Shown: positions 48,082-64,000, counted from the first letter of the stretch. The stretch is 64,000 bases of DNA from Dioscorea cayenensis subsp. rotundata (GCF_009730915.1 NC_052475.1:23621016-23685015); one strand, 5' to 3'. Notes: generated by a model not told the origin, from the sequence alone. Made by a program: numbers and translations.

Positions 48082-49081
48082 NNNNNNNNNNNNNNNNNNN
48101 NNNNNNNNNNNNNNNNNNNNNNNNNNNNNNNNNNNNNNNNNNNNNNNNNNNNNNNNNNNNNNNNNNNNNNNNNNNNNNNNNNNNNNNNNNNNNNNNNNNN
48201 NNNNNNNNNNNNNNNNNNNNNNNNNNNNNNNNNNNNNNNNNNNNNNNNNNNNNNNNNNNNNNNNNNNNNNNNNNNNNNNNNNNNNNNNNNNNNNNNNNNN
48301 NNNNNNNNNNNNNNNNNNNNNNNNNNNNNNNNNNNNNNNNNNNNNNNNNNNNNNNNNNNNNNNNNNNNNNNNNNNNNNNNNNNNNNNNNNNNNNNNNNNN
48401 NNNNNNNNNNNNNNNNNNNNNNNNNNNNNNNNNNNNNNNNNNNNNNNNNNNNNNNNNNNNNNNNNNNNNNNNNNNNNNNNNNNNNNNNNNNNNNNNNNNN
48501 NNNNNNNNNNNNNNNNNNNNNNNNNNNNNNNNNNNNNNNNNNNNNNNNNNNNNNNNNNNNNNNNNNNNNNNNNNNNNNNNNNNNNNNNNNNNNNNNNNNN
48601 NNNNNNNNNNNNNNNNNNNNNNNNNNNNNNNNNNNNNNNNNNNNNNNNNNNNNNNNNNNNNNNNNNNNNNNNNNNNNNNNNNNNNNNNNNNNNNNNNNNN
48701 NNNNNNNNNNNNNNNNNNNNNNNNNNNNNNNNNNNNNNNNNNNNNNNNNNNNNNNNNNNNNNNNNNNNNNNNNNNNNNNNNNNNNNNNNNNNNNNNNNNN
48801 NNNNNNNNNNNNNNNNNNNNNNNNNNNNNNNNNNNNNNNNNNNNNNNNNNNNNNNNNNNNNNNNNNNNNNNNNNNNNNNNNNNNNNNNNNNNNNNNNNNN
48901 NNNNNNNNNNNNNNNNNNNNNNNNNNNNNNNNNNNNNNNNNNNNNNNNNNNNNNNNNNNNNNNNNNNNNNNNNNNNNNNNNNNNNNNNNNNNNNNNNNNN
49001 NNNNNNNNNNNNNNNNNNNNNNNNNNNNNNNNNNNNNNNNNNNNNNNNNNNNNNNNNNNNNNNNNNNNNNNNNNNNNNNNN
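48082..49081. other. Assembly gap of exactly 1,000 N
   Basis: Placeholder gap that removes the 5' part of the Mutator-like transposase. Its true length is unknown. Confidence 1.
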
Positions 49082-51664
49082 ACTCACAACCCCAAGCATG
49101 CAGCATGCATCTCTTTCTCTCCCATCCACTAACTCACAACCATAATTAGTACAGGCTTGAGAGATAGATACATAAAGAGTATATATATATATATAGTTAT
49201 AAATATAGCTTTCAAACTTTCTTTGTCTTCCCATGAGCTGTGGAAGCTCAAAGGAATCAAAGATTCCCAAAAGATATCATGCCAAAGCCATGCAAAACAT
49301 TTGTCAAAAGATCTCCCTTCGTTTTCTCTGAACTATATATACTTATATATTAATTATTTGATTTCAAAAACAATAATTCAAGGAATATATAAAGTACAAT
49401 TATATATATAAGGGAATTGAACTCTTCTTCTTCCTTTAATCACTGTTGATATTGACTCCAAGTGCATGCAATGTGTAAGAGTAAGAGGAAGGCATGAAAG
49501 GGGTTTTCCAAGTTGAGGTATGGTTTGCCTCCCACTTCCAAAGAAGGAAGTAGCTTTACATCACTTCCAACGGTTTTCCTGCGTCCACATCAAATCTTGG
49601 ACCCATTACTATATTCTTTAGCTTTTCTTATACCGGAGAAGGCATATCCCACAAGGTGGTTACCTTGCATTATTTTCTTTCTTTATTTATCTCTATATAT
49701 TTGATATAAAAATTATTTAAATTTCAAGATGTTTGATATATATATATATGATGCCTTATTCACAATCAAATGAAGACTCAAATTTCTATATTACTTTTGA
49801 CCCAGACCAACTATATATCCTCCAACAGTGATCTAGTCTAATGTTGTCACACTGTTGCCACTATTAATAAATAATCTAATACATTCTTGTATCAACCGTA
49901 TATTGTAATTTTGTCTTTTTACTACTATTTCATGAGCTTCTTATTTTCCAATGAAATTGTGATTTTGAGATAAATCTAATTTTACAGACTATATTTATAA
50001 AAACTTAAAAACTCTTGTTAAATTGATTGGATAAGAGGGGATTTTAATATTCAGAATTATTAACTTTTAGTAAACATTAATTATTAATTATGAAATAATG
50101 CTTTTATTTATGGAATAAATTGGAAAAAAAAGTCATATCATATAACTATTTGATATGTAAAAGTTAACTTAGACGTTGTGTTTGTTAAATGGATATATTT
50201 TTGGATAAAAGTTTTATTAATATTATTCATGGGCAACTTGTCCAACATCAAATTAATCCATTTAACAAACTCCTTGTGTTTGGAATAAGTTGGTATAAAT
50301 TGAAAAATAAAAATTTTAACCGATTTAATTCAAAATGAAATTGAAATTTTGAGTTTCAACATGGTTTATACTCATTAAAACAAATAACTTTAATTTATAT
50401 TAATTCAATCTACAATTAAATAGAAATATTAATGATAATAATTACAACTATTCCAAATTATTCTAATAGATTAAAAAACTAAAAATAACTAAAAAATATT
50501 CCAAATTATTCTCCCAAGCTTTTAATCCAATTCTTTTTTATTTTTATTTTTTATAGTCTTGTGTTTCTCAATGGCTTTAAGTGGAGGTGAAAAAATGAGT
50601 TAACATTAAACACCGAAAAATATCAGTTTGTTTTATATATATATATATATATATTACTTCACGTGAGAAAAAATAATAGGTGATAGTTACAATAAATTAG
50701 GTTATGATGAGTTAGTATCTCAATCCATTTGTGCTCACTCTGAGTGAAATGAGATTTAAACTTGTCTTTTTTGTAAAGACATAAATACTTACGCAAAAAA
50801 CACAATATAAAAAAATCGAGAAAAACACAATATCAAAAACCGAGAAGTAGATGTTTAACCCCTAGAATTTTGTCCTGTTGCAAAATAATAGTCTAGGAAT
50901 AATAATAACAGAAGGAAAGTGCTCATACATAGATTGGTTGGAGATCTTTATAAGATAGAGGTAAAAAGCATCTGCTGCTTTGCCACTGGAATATTCCAAA
51001 GTATCAAACTATCATCTAAACTTTTTCTCTCATAAATCATTTAAATAATGGTGTCTAAAAATAGTAAAAAGAGTTATTCTTTCACACACGTTTGTAATCT
51101 ATAAAAAGACTGGAAGTGCATCTATCTCCGTGTCAGTGGAATCTTTAAACAGTTAAAAGCAAATTCTCTCTCAGATCTATGGAATCTTAAAACAGTTAAA
51201 GTGAAACTTTCTTTCTTAAGGGAATCTCTCCGTAGTCAACAAAGCTGCCCTAAATCTCTGTGTCTCACCGTTGGATATCAACTTTACTTAAAGTTGGGAT
51301 TTGTTTTGTGTTACAATATTGCTTATATATGCACATACACATAAACCTCTGCTAGTTTTAGTTTGATATGTCATATGTGAAAATTTAAAACATAGCATAG
51401 TATAAATTTTTTCTTAATCATATGTCTGTTTTGTAAATGAAGTAAGAGCACATTTCAGAGAGTCAATTAAATTCGGCACAACTTTATAAAATATTTTTAT
51501 CTCAAAATTTATGATACAAAATTTTGTAGAGTTCAAACACAATAAAAAAAAAACTATTTTTGATTAAAATAAAAAATGGTCAAGTTATCTTTAACATATT
51601 TGAACTCAACAAAATATAATAAAAACTTTATAGTTAAAAAAAAACTTTTACTGTAACTCAACAG
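49082..51664. other. AT-rich intergenic DNA, nothing recognised
   Basis: Contains several (AT)n runs (49176-49194, 49736-49750, 50634-50654). A weak 40-bp direct repeat lies near 51138-51220 (GGAATCTT followed by AAACAGTTAAA). No coding similarity was found. Confidence 0.5.
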
Positions 51665-51669
51665 CTTGT

Positions 51670-51856
51670 TGTTAACTAAAAAGAAGAGATGAGAAAAACT
51701 ACACACTTTATTCATAATCATTGAACCCTTTATAAAGACAAAATTCTAAAAAAATAATCTCTACTAATTTGAGTTTTAATCAACCCATAACTAACTTAAA
51801 TATTTAAATCAAAGATATACTAACTAAATTAAAATAAACATCATTATCTTAACACC
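51670..51856 (-). repeat. 3' LTR of the Copia element
   Basis: Matches 54641-54825 over its full length with roughly ten to fifteen differences. It begins TGTTAACTAAAAAG and ends ATCTTAACA. Confidence 0.94.
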
Positions 51857-51878
51857 CTCTCTTAAACTTATGTTTATC

Positions 51879-54580
51879 TCATAAGTTTAAAGTTATCTCC
51901 CTTGCATGAATGCTTTCATTTTTGAATTGAAGTTCTTCAATAATATTTCTCAACCACCTTACTTGAGAGGCACATGTTAGTCTTTCTACAAATTCAACCC
52001 TCGATAGTTGAAGGAATACCAATATGTTGTTTCTTTGATGACTCATAGACACTCCAAAACCCATCATAAATACATAACCGGATGCGCTTTTCCGATCATC
52101 TAAATCTCTTGCATAATTAGTATATGTAAATCTAATCAAATCTGACATCTCCCCTTTCTTGTTTAATTTTGTTTTGTATGCCCACTTTAAAACAATTGTT
52201 TTGCCCCTTTGGGAAAGTTCAGTCTAACTCCCTATGTTTTATCAATAGATGCAATTTCATTATCTCATAGCTTTTTCCACTTTGAATGTTGGATAGCTTC
52301 TGAAAGATAAAGGATCACAATTTGAAAATAAAGCAAAGTGGGTAGCAGGTCTCTCGAAATTGGTTGAAATCTGTTACTTCATAATCTACCATCCAAGCCG
52401 GTTTTTTTCGGACACGAGTAATAATGAATTTAGTTGATGTCTCTACTGCTGTTTGTGAAAGTTTAGTAGTAATTGAGGCTTCATTAGTTGAAATTTCTTG
52501 ATGTTGGACCTGCTCTCCTTCTTCTTCAGCTTCATCACTAATTATAATTGAAGTAGGCTACTGCTCATTCCAATTCCAAGTGCTCTCCTCATCAAAAATA
52601 ACATCCCTACTCACCACAATTTTATTTGTTAATGGATCATACAATTTAAAAGCTTTGGATATTTCACTAATCACAAGAAAAACACACTTTTGCCCCTTAT
52701 CATCGAGCTTCTTTCTTTTCTCATCTGTAATATGTGCATATGCAATGCAACCAAAAATTCTGAAGTGATCTACTGCTGGTCTTCTTCCACTCCATGCTTC
52801 TTATGGTGTTTTGTTATGAACTGCAAAAGTAGGACTTCTATTCAAGATATGAATGCTCCAATTCACTACTTCTGGCCAAAAATGCTTCGGAATTCTGCCA
52901 TTTGTTAACAACGTTCGCACCATATTGAGGATGGTTCAATTTTTTCTTTCTGATACACCATTCTGTTGGAATAAAATATCTTTCACCTCCATTAGAAGTA
53001 GGATTTATTGGTCCACAAATATCAGAGTGAACAAGTTCTAAAACATCTTTTGCTCTCCAAGACTTTCCTTGAGAGAAAGGAGTACGATGTTGTTTGCCAA
53101 CAACACACTCTTCACAAACTTTGGAGGGAATAGTGATTTTAGGAAGCCCTATCACCATATCCTTTTCTTAGAGTATCTTCAATCTAACAAAGCTCAAGTG
53201 ACCATACCGATAATGCCATAGTCATGAAGGGTCTTGTTATAACCATCAAACAAGGTTGAGCACATTCAATCTTTATAGGAAACAACCTATTTGAACTAAT
53301 CGGCACAATTGCAATTGCACCTCTACGAGGATCATATATTTCACAAGTACTCTATTGAATAGTAATTGTATATCTCTTTTCTCGGTAAATCGACGACAAG
53401 ACTCAGTTACTTTTCAAGTCATGAACATACATTAGAAATTTTTCTATAAAAATCATTCTTGGTTTTTATATTAATATCACAATTTCATCATCACATTCAC
53501 CGTAGAGCAATCTCCAAAGCTAACTAGAGAGTGAAAAATCTTCATTTAAGTAAGAAAAGAAGGACTTTATTTCCACATATGGTTGCTACAACCAGTGTTC
53601 ACAAACCAAATATATGACTTGTGAGATTCCTGACTATCTTGAATTGCCATTAGCAAAGTCTCCGCTTCTTTATTTTCTGCAAAATTTGACTTGTCTCCTT
53701 TGTCTTTGTCATTAGGTAGCTTGGTATAACATTCAGAAAGGTAATGACCAAATCGATGACATCTATAACACTCAATTTTAGATTTATCTAATTGTTGACC
53801 TCGTCCTCTTCCTTTACTTTGTAGATAAGCATCATCAGTATTTCTGTTACCACTTCTGTACCCCTATCTGCTCTTCCTCTTCCTCTACTTCCACCTCGAT
53901 CTCTACCTCGTAATATTGAGAAGTTTGGTTGTAGAGGCCTTCAAATCTTACTCCGTAGCAGTAAAATTACGGTTGATTTTCTGTTCATGAACTAATAAAG
54001 AGCTTTGAAGTTCATCAATTGAGAGTGCATCTATGTCCTTTGATTCTTAAATTGAGCAAACTATGTAGTCAAATTTTGTTGTCAAAGATCGCAATATCTT
54101 TCAACAATAGTGACACTCATCCATCTTCCCCATGAAACCCAGCATATTATCGGCCAATCCCATGATTCTTGCAAAAATAATTGTTAACAGATTCTCCATC
54201 CTTTATCTGTAGATTTTCAAAATCCCTTCTCAAGGCTTGAAGTTGTGCACGCTTCACCCTTGATGAGCCTTGATATTTTTTCTTCATCGAATCCCATATA
54301 TCCTTGGAGGTTTCTTTGCAAAGAATCGTCTCCAAAATAGATCAATCAATGGCCTAAATAAGTAATTTTTCGTCTTCAAGTCTTTCAACTTTGATGCCTC
54401 AAGTTCCTTCCGTTGTGCTTCTGTAGGTACCACTCCAACATCCGGTTTTGCCACTCCGAATTCAACAATATTCCAATACTCCTTGGATTTAAAGAAATTT
54501 TCTATCAACATGCTCCAATGATTGTAGTGACCATCAAAACGTGGAATAGATGGTTGCACAAAGTTGTCTGCAGACATTGT
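51879..54580 (-). pseudogene. Copia gag-pol remnant
   Basis: Read on the minus strand. The gag N-terminus, near 54580, has the motif PSIPRFDGHYNHW. The UBN2-type gag region (DIWDSMKKKYQG) follows, then a CCHC knuckle near 53770 (CYRCHRFGHYLSEC). The protease site has Asn instead of the catalytic Asp (NTGCSNHMC; codon at 53597-53599). A GAG-pre-integrase and HSDICGP integrase start lie near 53060-53150, then integrase C-terminal sequence to about 52600. An RNase H end (DLDDRKSASGYVF) is near 52090. The integrase core and the reverse transcriptase are largely deleted, and several stops interrupt the rest. The copy cannot encode functional enzymes. Confidence 0.9.
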
Positions 54581-54626
54581 GAATTTCTTCACTACAAAAA
54601 AACCATCCCTTTTGTTGAAGACCTCG

Positions 54627-54639
54627 GCTCTTGATACCA
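54627..54639 (-). other. Primer-binding site of the Copia element (initiator tRNA-Met)
   Basis: On the minus strand TGGTATCAAGAGC begins one base after the LTR. It matches the standard plant PBS for initiator tRNA-Met with one inserted A. Confidence 0.9.
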
Positions 54640-54640
54640 C

Positions 54641-54825
54641 TGTTAACTTAAAAGAAGAGATGAGGAAAACTACACACTTTATTTATAATCATTGAATCCT
54701 TTATAAAGGCAAAATTCTAAAAAGATAATCTCTACTAATTTGAGTTTTAATCAACCCACAACTAACTTAAATATTTAAATCAAAGATATCCTAACTAAAT
54801 TAAAACAAACATCATTATCTTAACA
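54641..54825 (-). repeat. 5' LTR of the Copia element
   Basis: Partner of 51670-51856, next to the primer-binding site and followed by the CTTGT target duplication. Confidence 0.94.
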
Positions 54826-54855
54826 CTTGTAATATATAAATTAAAATGACTCTTA

Positions 54856-55631
54856 GGTAGTGTTTATTTGGAAGAATTTAGAGTTACATGTAACTTGAGT
54901 TATTTGGTTTTTAGAAATTCAGTGTTTGTTTCACAGGATTTTAAAAACCCATGTAACTCAGATTACATCCAATGAGGAATTTGGTTTTACGTCCAAATTG
55001 GGCATAAGTCGAAATCATGTCAGTTGAAAATCCTTAGGTGATGTATATGTGTGTATATATATATATATTGATGTATATATATATACATACATACATACAT
55101 ACACATACACAAACACATATGCAGAAATATATACACAATAAACATACACACATGCATATGCATATACACATACATATACTTATACATATATATACATATA
55201 CATACATATATATTTTATATAAACATTAATAGATATGTTTACATATACATATATACACTTCTATATATATACATATATACATATGCATATATGCATATAC
55301 ACACATGTATACATATACCTATACATAGTATATTTATATATACATATACTCATATACATATATGTATCTATATGCATATATTCATATATACACACATATA
55401 CATATACTTATATATATATACTGATATGCATGTACATAGATGTGCATACATACATATATATATACTTATACACATGTGTTTTCCAATTCCAAATTTACAA
55501 ATCCTTCCAAACAAAAAAAATCTTATAAAACAGTAATTCCAGTTACAACCAACCAAACACAAAATTTAATTTCAGTTACATTGTAACTGAAAATCTACTG
55601 CATTTAAAATTACATTCAACCAAACATCACC
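54856..55631. mobile_element. PIF/Harbinger (Tourist-like) MITE carrying a large TA/CATA microsatellite
   Basis: Ends GGTAGTGTTTATTTGG and CAACCAAACATCACC form imperfect terminal inverted repeats of the Tourist type. The element is flanked by the 3-bp duplication TTA (54853-54855 and 55632-55634), the PIF/Harbinger hallmark. Subterminal sequences such as GTTACATGTAACT and AGTTACATTGTAACT also mirror each other. It has no coding capacity. The centre, about 55040-55480, is almost entirely (TATACA)-like repeat. Confidence 0.82.
55040..55480. repeat. Expanded TATA/CATA microsatellite inside the MITE
   Basis: About 440 bp of TATACATA/CATACA-type repeats with interruptions. The apparent open frames rich in Tyr, Ile, His and Thr are by-products of the repeat. 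Confidence 0.95.
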
Positions 55632-55634
55632 TTA

Positions 55635-57178
55635 ATGTGTTTCTTACCCAAAAAAATGTCTAAATCAAGTGATAATGTTTAATTTCATCATTAATATAAA
55701 AAATATATTTATTTCATCTTTTTATGAATATTTACTTTTTTTTATGTCATTATTTCGTGTATAATATATACGATATTTATATTGATTTTATTTCACGCAT
55801 TTATAAGATTTACTTAGTTTATATATATGTTGATTTTTATTAGCATGTAATGGCCGATTACATTATTCAGATCATCATATTAGTGATAGCAAGAGAACTG
55901 AAAAACCTATTCTTTACTCCTTAAGCTTGTCAAACTTAATATAAACTTTGGCGATTTATTAACAAGATTGTCAAAATAATGGAGCACTGTAACATTCTTA
56001 TAGAATTTCTTAGTTAAGACTTTTTGCTAAGATGAATAAACTTGCTAAGAAAAAAATAGGGATGTCTGTAAATCTCGACAAATCGAGGGACATGGCTCAA
56101 GCACGAGGCAGTTAGGGATCACCTGCACACTACTACTCATACTCCCAGAAATATACTCTCACCCATAATTCAAATTTTAGAAAAATTCTAATGGAGACCC
56201 GACTACCAATAGACCACTTGGTTATTAGTTTAGTTAAGGCATGTTAATGAACAACATTGCTTATGCATATCAACAAGCCTAGCAAAAGAGCGTGAACAAC
56301 GCAATCAAAAAAATGAGGAAGCTCCTTAGTTCAAATGCATCACTTAAAAAATTTATATCTATAATATATCGAGGATATACCATGCAATCAAAATTGCATA
56401 TCTCTCTAAGTCTCCTTTAGTCCTTTTTCCTCCCCTTTATTTGTTATTATTGTTATTGTTATTATTTTGTTATCAATCAAAGATTCACCATGTTGATATG
56501 TAGGCCACTAGTGAAAAAAATCATGTGAGCATGTGAAGTTGCACCACCTCACACTGGACAGGTTGACACTGGGCTGGTCTAAGTTCGTTTGGACCAATGG
56601 GAATCCAGACATGGGCTATGTGTCATTTTGGACACCAATATAATAGAATTCAACTACTGAATTTATATCACAAAGCTTGAAACAGTCAACCTCGGACATT
56701 GCCATTAATTTGCCTCGTGATCAGGTCATGGACAGTTCAGTGTGCATCTTAAGAAACTAGCTTGATTAAGTATAGCAATTTTTTGAAGGTGATATAAATA
56801 ATTCCAAAGAGTCTGCTTAAAATGCTTCATCTATTTCATGATACAACAATGTGTGTGATTTCAATCCCTGTATAGCATCTATAATGCAAATTTCATAGCA
56901 AAATTTTGATACATTCTCAAATACAAAGGAGTGGCACATTTGTAATCAAGAACATTGCTGACTGACCACCTCAAACAACATGAGCAGTCTCATCACAGAA
57001 AGAAGAGACAAATAAAGAAAATAATAATAAACGGTTTCAGCTAAACAAATAAAAAGCAATGAGAACTTGCTAAAGATGAATGATTTACCCAAGCATTTAC
57101 CTGCAGTTGCCACATGATGTTAAATCTCATTCAAGCCAACATGTCACCGTTTAAGCATCAAGGTCCAAGAGAATAGAC
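55635..57178. other. Spacer downstream of the kinesin-13 relic
   Basis: AT-rich DNA. Its right end (57158-57178) holds the original kinesin stop codon and 3' UTR displaced by the MITE. No other gene was seen. Confidence 0.5.
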
Positions 57179-57966
57179 TAAGGGGGCGTTTGGTTGCAAG
57201 GAATGGAAAGGAGAGGATTGGAGAAGGAATGAAAATGAGGGGGAATGGTAAAGGCGTGGAATGAAAAGCTATGTTTTGGTTGTAAAGGATTGAGAGGATA
57301 ATCGTTGGGAATGAAAAAGTAAAAAGATATAATAAAATGACTTTTATACCCTTGATGAATTAAAAAATATTATATATTAGGTTATATAATAATTAATTTT
57401 AAATTATAAAGTATTTTGAGTTGTATTATTTATATTATAATTAAATATTTAAATTAAAATTTTTATTTTAATAATAAATAAAACTATTTATTTAATTGTT
57501 ATTTGAATTGGATTATTGTTTTAACTATTATTTATTATCATTTCATTTTAATTATTATTTTAATTAATAATAATAATTTAATTATTATTTATTATATTAA
57601 ACATCCAAACATTCACAACTATTATTTATTACTATTGGGTAATTTTGTCTTTTAACCCACAAAGAATAAGTAATCCTCATGTATTTAGTTTAAAACAATT
57701 CACATTAATTATTATTTACTTTAATTATTATTATCTTTAATTACAATAATTAAATATTTTAATTAATTAAATCATGTTAATTATTACAAATAATTATTTA
57801 AATTAATAAAACTTATAAAAAAGGGTAAATAAGTAATTACCCTCCATTCCTTCCCATTCCCCTCTCATTACCCCCAATTTTGGGGGGCATGAGGATGCCT
57901 CCCCCATGCCCTCTCCAAACCCATTCCCATTGCCTAGTGGTGCACCCAAACATGGGCATAGCACTA

Positions 57967-62425
<4,459 letters not shown>

Positions 62426-63631
62426 TATAACCCCTCCTTTTTCAAAAATTATCCTCTGTTCCCTCCTTTTAGCCTATGAAAGCCCAGAAATACCCTTTTA
62501 TAAATTCTTTTTTTTTTTTTGAAGAAAATTTGTTTTTATGTTGGATTATTAAAAAAAAACATAATTAAATCTCTTTTTCCAGGGATATTTATTTGGATGT
62601 CTAGTGATGTTACCAACCCTATAATATAAAACTGATATTTTTTTTTCTCCTGATTTAGGGTTTAATTTGTGGGTTATTCATATTTCTCTAATAAAAGAGG
62701 AAAAAGAAAAAACTAAACTAATTTAATATTGAACTTTTAGTACAAGGAGAACCTTGTATTTTTCTTTTAACCCTCATTCCATTTAACTCGGATTGAAAAA
62801 GGTGAAAATTTATATGTCTAATTTAAAATTGAAGCTGATAATATATTTTACAATGGATTGGTTTAATCTGAAGTTAATATTTTATGTGGATTAATTAATT
62901 AATTATTATTTTTTTTTACAAAATGAGTAAAGGATAATTTATTAAAAAAATATAAAAATAAAAAATAAAGTTCAAAGTAACTAGTACAAAATAGAAAATC
63001 TACTAGCCGTGGAACAACTTCAGGAGTAAAAACACAAAATAAATAAATAAATAAATAAATAAAATAACAACAAGATGCGATCTAAAAAGTTATACTTCCT
63101 TAAATGGCCCAACAAAAGAAAAAGATCAAGCTTAGAGATGTCAATGGGGAGGGGATTCATTGTGGGATACATTCTTCAGCCCCGACCTCGACCCCAAAAT
63201 TATATTCTCATCCTCGAACCCGGCTCCAAACCTGAATATGGGGGATTTTTTTTATCTAGTCCTCGTGGGGATTTTTCGGGTTCGGGATTCCCGGCCCCGA
63301 TTAATAAATTAAAATATTGATATTATTTAAAAAAAAATAAAAAATATTTACTAAACATACCATCAAAATTTTCAATACTTGAGAAACTCATTAACAAATA
63401 CGACTTAACACAAAATACCAGAATACATAATCATCAATAAATTATTTGCAAAATTTTAAAAAATTTTAAATATGTAATATGGAATTCTATTCAAGTCAAT
63501 AAATTTATTAAATCCTTTCAATCAAATCACTCAGGCAGGCGACATTAATGAAAGGCTAAGTTGGCTTGCCACCTCATCATTGGCCTCACTCCGTCAACGA
63601 CACCCGCACATTGTTCATCCCTCACCATTCC
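62426..63631. other. Upstream region of the kinesin relic and repeat-like spacer
   Basis: AT-rich DNA with an (AAAT)n run at about 63038-63062. A segment from about 63138 to 63300 contains CAATGGGGAGGGGATT, CCCCGACCTCGACCCC and GGGGATTTTTCGGGTTCGGG. It resembles a dispersed plant repeat, possibly a non-autonomous element end, but no boundaries were found. Confidence 0.45.
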
Positions 63632-63730
63632 CCTATTACATCCAAACAACTCTTTCATTATCTTCCAAACTCCTCTCTTTCTCTTCTTCTCTATCTTCTC
63701 CATCTCCTTCTTCATCTCTTCAACCTTCAT
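63545..63730 (-). pseudogene. Left-arm open frame, 61 residues, unrecognised, probable decayed duplicate
   Basis: Begins MKVEEMKKEMEKIEKKRKR and continues WKIMKELFGCNR, matching the right-arm frame at most positions. Upstream of its ATG the match to the right arm continues at DNA level, but a one-base length difference breaks the frame. After the homologous part the frame runs on into unrelated sequence. The protein family was not recognised. Confidence 0.5.
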
Positions 63731-64000
63731 CTCCCTCCTCCCCCACTATCATGACCTTCTTCTTTTTCTTCTTCTCATTACTACTCAGCTCATCTCCATT
63801 AATGAGCACCTCCCTTATCCTCATCTTCCCAATAAACAACACTTGAGCCGAGTAGTAGTGAGAAGGAAAGGAAGAAGAAGGTGATGATAATGGGGGAGGA
63901 GGAGATAAAGGTTGAAGAGATGAAGGAGATGGCGAAGATAGAGAAGAAGAGAAAGAAAAGAGCTTGGAAGGATATGAAGGAGTTGTTTGGATGTGATAGG
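63632..64000. repeat. Large inverted repeat (two arms of about 155-160 bp, 51-bp loop), right arm cut by window end
   Basis: 63632-63792 pairs with the reverse complement of 63844-64000. The matching starts CCTATTACATCC against CCTATCACATCC and ends ACTACTCAGCTCA against the complement of TGAGCCGAGTAGT. Identity is roughly 85-90 per cent with a few small indels. One strand of each arm is pyrimidine-rich, but the match extends over non-repetitive parts, so it is not just low complexity. Confidence 0.9.
63884..64000 (+). CDS. Right-arm open frame, N-terminal 39 residues of an unrecognised protein (runs off window)
   Basis: From ATG at 63884 the frame stays open to the last base of the window. 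The sequence is strongly charged (MGEEEIKVEEMKEM, then AKIEKKRKKR) followed by AWKDMKELFGCDR. An in-frame ATG also lies at 63890. The same peptide is encoded on the opposite strand of the left arm, so amino-acid conservation between arms supports a real coding origin. Function is unknown. Confidence 0.5.
   Translation, partial: MIMGEEEIKVEEMKEMAKIEKKRKKRAWKDMKELFGCDR

Larger units (their letters stand above)
51670..54825 (-). mobile_element. Short-LTR Ty1/Copia retrotransposon, internally deleted (non-autonomous)
   Basis: LTRs of only 187 bp (51670-51856) and 185 bp (54641-54825) both start TGTTAACT and end TTAACA. The element is flanked by the 5-bp duplication CTTGT (51665-51669 and 54826-54830). 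A primer-binding site follows the right LTR on the minus strand. The internal part reads gag, protease, integrase and RNase H from right to left, the Ty1/Copia order. Total length is 3,156 bp against the usual 4.5-5 kb, because the reverse transcriptase is almost entirely missing. Confidence 0.94.

Noticed and set aside
47372-49270. 632-codon minus-strand frame joining the MULE exon to sequence right of the gap
   Set aside because: The part right of the gap has no transposase similarity and the link is made only of N. Only 47390-48081 and the downstream exons are accepted.
55038-55528. Overlapping frames rich in Tyr, Ile, His and Thr
   Set aside because: Direct translation of the TATA/CATA microsatellite.
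63566-63884. Plus-strand Ser/Leu/Phe-rich frames over the left arm of the inverted repeat
   Set aside because: They are the complement of the charged minus-strand frame, and the right-arm comparison supports the other strand as coding.

Overview
The window looks like nuclear DNA of a flowering plant. It is AT-rich, the genes are interrupted by many GT-AG introns, several products are plant-only families (S-type anion channel, BKI1/MAKR-type regulator, plant reticulon, plastid CPBP protease), and the spacers are full of LTR retrotransposons, MITEs and a Mutator-like element. The species cannot be read from the sequence. An AT-rich genome with Tourist-like and chromovirus elements fits many angiosperms. 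There are two runs of exactly 1,000 N (39141-40140 and 48082-49081), which are arbitrary-length assembly gaps. No rRNA, tRNA, CRISPR or bacterial-type operon was seen.

Left part (1-15430): the 3' end of a reticulon-like gene (+), a complete but decayed Ty3/Gypsy chromovirus (3181-11719, 5-bp target duplication ATCTT), and on the minus strand the remains of a DAA1-like AAA ATPase gene. Its N-terminal exons and its last exon are recognisable, but the whole ATPase core is absent. The Gypsy element sits about 26 bp beyond the old stop codon. The AAA relic shares a short divergent promoter region with the next gene.

Middle part (15430-39140): five apparently intact genes. These are the U11/U12 snRNP 59K protein (+, 8 coding exons, one GC-AG intron), a SLAH2/SLAH3-type anion channel (+, 5 exons), a MAKR6-like membrane-associated kinase regulator (-, single exon), a plastid CPBP-family membrane protease (-, 4 exons) and a ZDP-type polynucleotide 3'-phosphatase with one PARP-type zinc finger (+, about 12 exons). 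The last two diverge from a common 640-bp spacer.

Right part (40141-64000): mostly transposon territory. It holds a hairpin-rich MITE-like sequence, a solo LTR with ACATG target duplication, the 3' part of a Mutator-like transposase gene cut by an assembly gap, a short-LTR Ty1/Copia element with most of the reverse transcriptase deleted, and two PIF/Harbinger (Tourist-like) MITEs. One of these MITEs landed inside the last coding exon of a kinesin-13 gene, which also carries two in-frame stops and two frameshifts. The window ends in a large inverted repeat, about 155-160 bp per arm, whose two arms encode related basic/acidic peptides head to head.

I found no convincing new multi-gene system. 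The most interesting items are the core-less AAA gene with a triplicated splice donor, the MITE-derived kinesin tail, the terminal inverted duplication, and the discordance between the Gypsy LTRs at CG/CHG sites.
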